This document shows positions 1 to 4,704 of a DNA stretch of 6,862 nucleotides, piece by piece (position 1 is the first letter of the stretch; each line of letters begins with the position of its first letter). Location of the stretch: the NCBI GenBank assembly GCA_021107495.1, contig JAIOSR010000062.1, positions 1 to 6,862 of the forward strand, in the 5' to 3' direction. Source of the DNA: Desulfobacterales bacterium. Lineage in GTDB: Bacteria > Desulfobacterota > DSM-4660 > Desulfatiglandales > Desulfatiglandaceae. The notes under the pieces were generated by a model. That model saw only the letters and a program-made list of their open reading frames with translations, was not told the origin of the DNA and did no database searches. Made by a program: the position numbers and the translations under genes.

Positions 1-36
1 AAAAAGCCCGCTTCTCCTATAGAGCCGGGCTTTTTT
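1..36 (+). terminator. Rho-independent terminator (works on both strands)
   Basis: GCCCG (6-10) pairs with CGGGC (26-30), and the stem is extended by A1-5 with T31-35. It is followed by a run of six T (31-36) on the plus strand and preceded by five A, which become a U run on the minus strand. No gene in the window ends here, so it most likely closes a gene lying to the left. Confidence 0.85.
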
Positions 37-40
37 AATG

Positions 41-183
41 AGTGTCCATACAGCAATGGCCCTTTTTCACAATCCCAGCGTCAATCAGCGGGATTAGTTG
101 TGCGACGTACTACAGTACGTCTCCGCCTGATCCCTTGATTGTCTTGATCTTGCAAAAAATTGCTCATTTCTGAATTGGACACT
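41..183. repeat. 143-bp foldback (MITE-like) palindromic element
   Basis: The ends are a perfect 8-bp inverted repeat, AGTGTCCA (41-48) and TGGACACT (176-183). Inside, pairing continues symmetrically: CAG 51-53 with CTG 170-172 or GCAAT 53-57 with ATTGC 159-163 (these share G53), T63-67 with A154-158, CAATCA 82-87 with TGATTG 136-141, and GGGATTAG 90-97 with CTGATCCC 127-134 (one T-G). The centre is a perfect GACGTACT-AC-AGTACGTC (104-121). The arms share one centre near position 112, so the whole stretch can fold into a single long imperfect hairpin. No ORF lies inside and no clear target-site duplication is visible. A non-autonomous mobile or REP-like element is the likeliest explanation; a structured RNA is the alternative. 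Confidence 0.7.
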
Positions 184-187
184 TTAT

Positions 188-257
188 AGTGCCCTTATTT
201 TATTAATGGATGGGCACTCATTAGTGTCCATCCGGAAACAGCCAATTTCCGGATGGA
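188..257. repeat. Overlapping inverted repeats, mutually exclusive hairpins
   Basis: Three inverted repeats share arms. AGTGCCC (188-194) pairs with GGGCACT (212-218). GGATGGGCACT (208-218) pairs with AGTGTCCATCC (223-233), 11 bp with one G-T and a 4-nt loop. TCCATCCGGAAA (227-238) pairs with TTTCCGGATGGA (246-257), a perfect 12 bp with a 7-nt loop. Because arms are reused, the second hairpin excludes the other two. The arm at 223-230 repeats the terminal octamer of the preceding foldback element. No T run follows the last stem, so it is not a standard terminator. The rest of 258-323 shows only AT-rich sequence with isolated -10-like words (TATGAT 274-279, TTTAAT 293-298) and no matching -35. 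Confidence 0.7.
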
Positions 258-323
258 GTTTTCAGCGGTCACGTATGATCTGAAACCTTATTTTTAATTG
301 ACTATTCTTGAGGGGGAGTTATT

Positions 324-328
324 GGAGA
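324..328 (+). promoter_or_regulatory. Ribosome binding site fixing the GTG start of the FliL-like gene
   Basis: GGAGA lies 6 nt upstream of GTG 335, a standard spacing. The open frame could also begin at TTG 308, but no Shine-Dalgarno sequence sits ahead of that codon. The purine-rich GAGGGGGAG at 310-318 lies downstream of it and is 16 nt from GTG 335. The GTG start is therefore preferred. Confidence 0.65.
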
Positions 329-334
329 ATTGTT

Positions 335-769
335 GTGAAGGAAAACAGTGCTAAGAAAAAAATATTTATAACGACCTTTGTTGCCGGTTTTTTGATTTTC
401 GGGGTTTGGGCCCTTCTTTACTATGACAAAAATATTAACCTCCGTGCAATATCCCTGTCAAAAATAGTAAAGAACAGAGAAGACCCAAAAAACGTGAAAT
501 GCGATGTTATTCAGAATATCGGTAAAAATGGTCTCCTGAGCATGGAGATGGTTATCCCTTGCGAAGACGAGGGACAATTAGCTGATTTGAATAAAAAGAT
601 GTACATGATAAAAAGCGATTTTCTTACTAACCTTGATCAAACAGAGGTAGATGAATGGATCAGGAATGGAAAATTCGGGGTGATAAAAACAGAACTCCTT
701 AAAATCGTGAATCATTATACGGATAAGCCGGTTGAAAATCTGTATTTTGAATCGTTTATCAGCAGGTGA
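335..769 (+). CDS. FliL-like single-pass membrane protein
   Basis: The 144-residue protein has a short Lys-rich cytoplasmic N-terminus, one membrane segment at about 10-30, and an extracytoplasmic domain. The last 31 residues (about 114-144) match the pattern of FliL C-termini: a helix of the type TELLKIVN, a short variable stretch, then VENLYFESFI at the very end. FliL sits at the flagellar basal body next to the stator units and affects torque; non-flagellar relatives exist, so a motility role here is inference. No other flagellar or stator gene is in the window. Cys56 and Cys76 in the outer domain could form a disulfide. Composition differs from its neighbours: a hand count over 361-660 gives about 37% G+C, whereas a sampled 60-base line of the downstream membrane gene (5161-5220) gives 58%. 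With the repeats upstream, this hints at separate origin. The start is GTG 335, chosen for its ribosome binding site. Confidence 0.6.
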   Translation: MKENSAKKKIFITTFVAGFLIFGVWALLYYDKNINLRAISLSKIVKNREDPKNVKCDVIQNIGKNGLLSMEMVIPCEDEGQLADLNKKMYMIKSDFLTNLDQTEVDEWIRNGKFGVIKTELLKIVNHYTDKPVENLYFESFISR

Positions 770-878
770 AACAAAAAGAAGGGTTTGGGGTCATAGGTAT
801 TAAGTTGCCCTTTTTCCATACCGATGACATAGTTGGAGGTATGTCAAGACCATGGAGGGAAGAGTTTAGGGAGGCGCC

Positions 879-2918
879 ATGGTAAAAAAAAGAGAAATCC
901 CCACCCTTTGCAGAATGTGTGACCATGGTTGCGGCATTCTGGTTTCCGTGGAAGAAGGAAAACCTGTCCATGTGCGCGGCAACCCGGCGCATCCTTTCAA
1001 TAAGGGTTGGATATGCGTCAAGGGCAAATCCGCCCTTGATCTGTTCTACTCACCCAAACGTCTGAAAACTCCTCTCATTCGTCAGGGGGGCCGACTCTGT
1101 GAGGCCACGTGGGATGACGCTCTCAATTATATCTCTGACAGGCTTCGAAGGCTGAAGGAAAAATGGGGTCCTCAGGCCCTGGGTATCTATTATGGGGAAG
1201 GTGTGGGACACCAGGAAATCCGTTTTTACATGAAACGATTTGCCAATGTTTACGGCACGCCGAATTTTATGAGTGTCGGCTCTATCTGCAATGCCTCCCG
1301 AAACCTCGGGGAAACCCTGACCTTTGGCGGACTCACCAAGCCGGATGTGGCCGACTCCAGATTCATAATCGTCTGGGGCGCCAATCCATTAGTATCCCAT
1401 GAGCCGGTTCCCCCCAAAATAATGAGACGGCTCGGGAAATCAAATACCCGTCTGATCGTGATCGATCCCCGAAAGACCGAGACGGCACGAAGGGCCGATA
1501 TCCATCTGGCCATTAAGCCGGGAACGGATGAAACCCTGATTCTCAACATGCTTCATGTAATATTGAATGAAGAGCTTTGGGACCAGGCCTTTACCAGGAA
1601 ATGGGTGAACGGGTTTGAGACCCTGCGTACAGAGCTCACGCAACCCCGCTTTTCACCGGAAACAGGGGCTGATATCACCGGTATCGAGCCGGAACAGGTC
1701 AGGAAAGTGGCCCGTTCCTACGCGGAAAACAGGCCCGCCTGTATGTTCACCGGAAACGGTCTGGAGCATCATCCTTTTGGCGTGAATACGGCACGGCTTG
1801 TGGCCGTTCTGAAGGCTATTATGGGAAATCTGGATGTTCCGGGAGGGGAGTTGTTTACCCCGAAGCCATTGATAAAAGATATCACTACACCCATGCCCCC
1901 ATCGACTGTTCCGGCTGTTGGCGCGGACCGCTTTCCTGTCTTCTGCAAGGCCCGGGGAGAGGGGCACGCCCTCTGTGTTTCCCGGGCCATACTTGACGAA
2001 AAACCTTACCCCATTAAAGGGATGACCATAACAGGCGGAAATCCCACCCTTCAGTGGCCGAACAGCGGGCGCACGCGGGAAGCCCTGAAAAAGCTGGAAT
2101 TTTTACTGGTCATTGATGTGGTGGAGTCTCCCGACAGCCGTTACGCGGACGTTGTGATCCCGGCTTGCACGTTTCTGGAGCGGGATGAGCACCGGATCAA
2201 CGTTTATCTGAATCTACCGCACGTGACATTGAGAAGGGCCGTGGCGGCGCCTGTGTACGGTATCCCCGATCAGATGATCTGGGTGAAACTGGCCCACGCC
2301 ATGGGATACGGCGAGTATTTCCCATGGAGGAACTGTAAAAAAGGAATTGATTATCTCCTGAGTGATCTGGGGGTCTCCTATGAAAGCCTCATTGCCGAGG
2401 GGGGCATCCATGAATACGACCGGAGGGCCTACAAAAAATATGAAATGGAGGGATTCCAGACGCCTTCGGGCAAAGTGGAAATCTTTTCAGAGCGCCTGAA
2501 AAATATGGGGTATGATCCTTCTCCGATCCGTTCGAATGCCGAACAGAGCCCGGCGGAAGCGGAAGAAGCGTTTCCGTTGATTTTGACAACCGGGGGCAAT
2601 CTGCTCCCCTATACCCACTGGCAATTCAGGTACGTTCCCCGACTTATGAAAATGGCCCCCGAGCCTGTCCTGGAAATCCATCCCGATACTGCCGGGCAAT
2701 TTGGGATATCAGATTCTGATATGGTGGAAGTGCAGACTGAAACCGGAAAAATTCAAATCAAGGCCCGGCTTACTGACAATATCCGCCGGGGGACCGTACA
2801 CATGGCCCAGGGCTGGGAGTCAAGCAATGCCAATATGTTGACATCCACAAATGACGCTGACCCTATTTCCGGTTTCCCAAACCTGAAGTCCCTGAGATGC
2901 CAGGTAAGAAAATTATAG
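879..2918 (+). CDS. Cytoplasmic molybdopterin (Mo/W) oxidoreductase, acetylene hydratase/thiosulfate reductase-like
   Basis: A 679-residue member of the DMSO reductase (molybdopterin-bis-guanine dinucleotide) superfamily. An N-terminal 4Fe-4S domain has Cys11, Cys14, Cys18 and Cys46, followed by the usual Lys48. The main molybdopterin domain runs from about 62 to 470 and includes WGANPL and VIDPRKTETA motifs, and the C-terminal dinucleotide-binding domain (about 570-677) ends with DPISGFPN. Cys137 in GSICNAS is the likely metal ligand. From memory of the acetylene hydratase sequence, Asp15 and Cys137 occupy the places of its catalytic Asp13 and tungsten ligand Cys141. There is no twin-arginine signal, so the enzyme should stay in the cytoplasm. 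No ferredoxin-like or membrane subunit is adjacent. ATG 879 follows AGGGAGG (868-874); in-frame ATG 852 is cut off by a stop at 867. Superfamily assignment is firm. The reaction is not known: a hydratase, a sulfur-compound reductase or another redox enzyme are all possible. Confidence 0.93.
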   Translation: MVKKREIPTLCRMCDHGCGILVSVEEGKPVHVRGNPAHPFNKGWICVKGKSALDLFYSPKRLKTPLIRQGGRLCEATWDDALNYISDRLRRLKEKWGPQALGIYYGEGVGHQEIRFYMKRFANVYGTPNFMSVGSICNASRNLGETLTFGGLTKPDVADSRFIIVWGANPLVSHEPVPPKIMRRLGKSNTRLIVIDPRKTETARRADIHLAIKPGTDETLILNMLHVILNEELWDQAFTRKWVNGFETLRTELTQPRFSPETGADITGIEPEQVRKVARSYAENRPACMFTGNGLEHHPFGVNTARLVAVLKAIMGNLDVPGGELFTPKPLIKDITTPMPPSTVPAVGADRFPVFCKARGEGHALCVSRAILDEKPYPIKGMTITGGNPTLQWPNSGRTREALKKLEFLLVIDVVESPDSRYADVVIPACTFLERDEHRINVYLNLPHVTLRRAVAAPVYGIPDQMIWVKLAHAMGYGEYFPWRNCKKGIDYLLSDLGVSYESLIAEGGIHEYDRRAYKKYEMEGFQTPSGKVEIFSERLKNMGYDPSPIRSNAEQSPAEAEEAFPLILTTGGNLLPYTHWQFRYVPRLMKMAPEPVLEIHPDTAGQFGISDSDMVEVQTETGKIQIKARLTDNIRRGTVHMAQGWESSNANMLTSTNDADPISGFPNLKSLRCQVRKL

Positions 2919-2993
2919 CAGGTTCCTCCAAAGCTGGAAAACATGACCCTTGAATCCTCTGGGAGAACGCCTGCTCAATTAGAGATAACCCAT

Positions 2994-3677
2994 CTATTTT
3001 GTTTTAAGCTTAACGCCCTGCCGGTTTGCATCGATCTCTTTGGCCCGTTCTTCGAGATCTTCTCCTGCTAAAGTAACGGCTGTGGAAGTAAAAAACCATT
3101 CCTTATAACGCGCATTCAGAAACCGGTAGAGTTCTTTTGGGTCCAGATCCTGTCTCTCAGCTTCCTCCCAGAACCCGATCTTAGACGAACGCCATAGCTT
3201 GTCAGCATCCTTTACAAGGCCCTCTTCCTGGAAGCGAATATCAAGTCCCGAATCGTGTGTCCGGATGATCGAGGTGATTTTTTCGATCAAAAGCGGGTCA
3301 TAATCCAGAGCTTGCAGTACTTGCCCGGCAATCGAGGCCCCTTCCAATTCATGAATGCGGTTGAGCCGGTCCGCTTCTTCGCCCTCTGCAAGTACTCCGA
3401 AGGCCAGGGAGATCTCCTGGGGATCCAGCCTTGACCAGCCCACGTCATGCAAGATAACAGCCGGCTCGACAATCCTTTCGTTACCCCCTTCCTGTCTTAT
3501 AAGGATGAGAGCATAGTCATGGGAGACCCGTGTATGGGCCATATCTCCCCTGACCGACAGGTACGGCTCGGCCTCTTGAAAAAGCCGGCGAATAAATCCG
3601 GACCATTCAGGGTCTTTGTTTTGATGAGACAATAAGGTTTTCCGGGAATAAAAGGTTTGTTTTAGTTGGCATATCAC
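2994..3677 (-). CDS. HD-domain metal-dependent phosphohydrolase
   Basis: The 227-residue soluble protein carries the HD-superfamily metal-binding set in order: His48 (HTRVSHDYA), His77-Asp78 (VILHDVGW), His109, His141-Asp142 (IIRTHD), and an Asp at 157 or 159 (VKDADKLWR). HD proteins hydrolyse phosphate esters, often of nucleotides; the substrate here cannot be told, and no GYP or (p)ppGpp-synthetase signature is visible. The GTG start at 3677 overlaps the stop of the upstream LysR gene as GTGA, which points to translational coupling and one transcript. The next internal ATG (Met46) would leave the first metal-binding His almost at the N-terminus, so the GTG start is preferred. The gene converges on the molybdopterin gene with a 75-bp gap (2919-2993) in which I see no convincing terminator. 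Confidence 0.85.
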   Translation of the reverse strand: MICQLKQTFYSRKTLLSHQNKDPEWSGFIRRLFQEAEPYLSVRGDMAHTRVSHDYALILIRQEGGNERIVEPAVILHDVGWSRLDPQEISLAFGVLAEGEEADRLNRIHELEGASIAGQVLQALDYDPLLIEKITSIIRTHDSGLDIRFQEEGLVKDADKLWRSSKIGFWEEAERQDLDPKELYRFLNARYKEWFFTSTAVTLAGEDLEERAKEIDANRQGVKLKTK

Positions 3678-4561
3678 ATCTCGGTTTCAATCAGTCGTAA
3701 GAATGCCTGGGCAGGGGGCGAAAGGTCCACTCCCTTTGGAAAAATAATATCGGTTTGTACTAAGATAGGCCCTTCCTCGATGTCAAGGGATTTCAAAAGC
3801 CCCATTCTGGCCTGTAATTGAATTTCGGGTTTGTAAAGAAAGGATATGCCCTGTCCCTTGATGACATATTCCTTTATGAATTCCACGCTTTCGGCCTCAA
3901 TGAGGACCGAAGGTTTCACATCATGAGAACTGAGCATGGAGAGGATGGCATACCTGGATCCGGAGCCATCCTCACGTATGATAATAGGTTCGCGCTTGAG
4001 TTCCTGAAGGGAGACCTTTTTACGCTTTGCGAATTTGTGCTGTGGGGATACAACCAGGCAAAACTCCTCCTTTGTATAGGGAACGACCTTCAACTTGCTC
4101 TGGTAGGGGAGCCTTCCGATGGTGCCGAGATTGTATTTGTAGTCCATAACGCCGTCCGTGATTTTCTGTGAACTCCCCACCTTCAGATAGACCTTAACTT
4201 TGGGATACCGTTTCTGGAAACGGGAAAGAAGTCCCGGCATCAAATGCCTTGCGAAGCTTCGGGTAGTGCCTATGGTGAGTGATCCCTGGGACAAGTCCGC
4301 ATGGCCCTTTAAGACATACTCCATTTCCTCTACGATCTCAAATACCCGCTCTGAATAACCAAATAGCACCTCTCCCGCGTCCGTAAGCTCGAGGCCTTTT
4401 CCGTATTTTCTGAAAAGCTTGAGATCCAGGTCCTGTTCTAAGGATTTTACCTGCATGGTGACTGCCGGCTGGGTGACATAGAGGGCTTCAGCGGCTTTGG
4501 TAATGCTTTTTTCCCTTGCCGCGAGAAAAAAAGATCTGAGTTGGTTGAGGTTGATTCTCAT
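3674..4561 (-). CDS. LysR-type transcriptional regulator
   Basis: The 295-residue protein has normal LysR length and order. The N-terminal winged helix-turn-helix (about 4-62, recognition region about 19-38, with AAEALYVTQPAVTMQVKSLE) is followed by a linker and a two-lobed effector domain (about 92-290) of the CysB/CbbR substrate-binding type, including TIGTTRSFARHLMP at its start. LysR proteins act as tetramers and respond to a small metabolite; the ligand cannot be read from sequence. The gene is divergent from the membrane Fe-S protein gene at 4705 and shares a 143-bp control region with LysR-type boxes, so that gene is the probable target. Its MRINLNQLRSFF start fits the family, but no Shine-Dalgarno sequence precedes ATG 4561 (upstream bases are CCGCCCA). 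Confidence 0.95.
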   Translation of the reverse strand: MRINLNQLRSFFLAAREKSITKAAEALYVTQPAVTMQVKSLEQDLDLKLFRKYGKGLELTDAGEVLFGYSERVFEIVEEMEYVLKGHADLSQGSLTIGTTRSFARHLMPGLLSRFQKRYPKVKVYLKVGSSQKITDGVMDYKYNLGTIGRLPYQSKLKVVPYTKEEFCLVVSPQHKFAKRKKVSLQELKREPIIIREDGSGSRYAILSMLSSHDVKPSVLIEAESVEFIKEYVIKGQGISFLYKPEIQLQARMGLLKSLDIEEGPILVQTDIIFPKGVDLSPPAQAFLRLIETEM

Positions 4562-4568
4562 TGGGCGG

Positions 4569-4597
4569 ATTGTATAAGAAAATCTTTTGATTTATAA
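4569..4597 (-). promoter_or_regulatory. Candidate promoter of the LysR gene, possibly giving a leaderless mRNA
   Basis: On the minus strand TACAAT (4574-4569) matches five of six bases of the -10 consensus and ends seven bases before the ATG at 4561. The -35 at 17-bp spacing (TTATAA, 4597-4592) is poor. A start about 7 nt past the -10 would place the transcript's 5' end at or next to the ATG. The promoter overlaps both LysR-type boxes, as expected for autorepression. Confidence 0.4.
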
Positions 4598-4608
4598 GAA
4601 AAGCTTAT
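4574..4608. promoter_or_regulatory. Twin LysR-type operator boxes
   Basis: The box at 4594-4608 is a perfect ATAAG-N5-CTTAT palindrome and contains the T-N11-A core of LysR sites. A second, imperfect copy (ATAAG-N5-CTTTT) lies at 4574-4588. The two begin exactly 20 bp apart, so they face the same side of the helix. Relative to a start near 4664 predicted from the plus-strand promoter, the centres fall near -63 and -83. The perfect box thus sits where LysR-family recognition sites usually lie. Confidence 0.7.
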
Positions 4609-4629
4609 GAAAGTATAAATTTAAATGCT

Positions 4630-4657
4630 TTGACAAGTCAACAAAAAAACCAACAAT
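4630..4657 (+). promoter_or_regulatory. Sigma-70 promoter for the membrane Fe-S protein operon
   Basis: A perfect -35 TTGACA (4630-4635) is followed after 16 bp by AACAAT (4652-4657), which matches four of six -10 bases including the key A2 and T6. The start would be near 4664, giving a leader of about 40 nt. The weak -10 and short spacer fit a promoter that needs an activator, and LysR-type boxes lie immediately upstream. Confidence 0.6.
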
Positions 4658-4704
4658 ATTACCAGGAAGAGTTAAGGGATTGAGGAGCGGCAGACTAAAG
4701 TGAG

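Noticed and set aside
104..121. CRISPR repeat or tRNA-like structure
   Set aside because: The palindrome is single-copy in the window with no regularly spaced repeats, and no cloverleaf can be drawn around it.
796..808. Possible sigma-54 (-24/-12) promoter ahead of the molybdoenzyme gene
   Set aside because: GG 796-797 and GC 807-808 are 9 nt apart instead of the required 10, and the rest of the -24 element is not matched.
773..815. Possible terminator after the FliL-like gene
   Set aside because: A773-777/T811-815 and GGG 781-783/CCC 808-810 can pair, but with a 3-nt bulge, a 24-nt loop and only 8 bp. It is too weak to call.
2919..2993. Terminator between the convergent molybdoenzyme and HD genes
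   Set aside because: Only a 4-bp stem (AGAT 2983-2986, ATCT 2992-2995) near a T-rich stretch is present. It is not a credible terminator.
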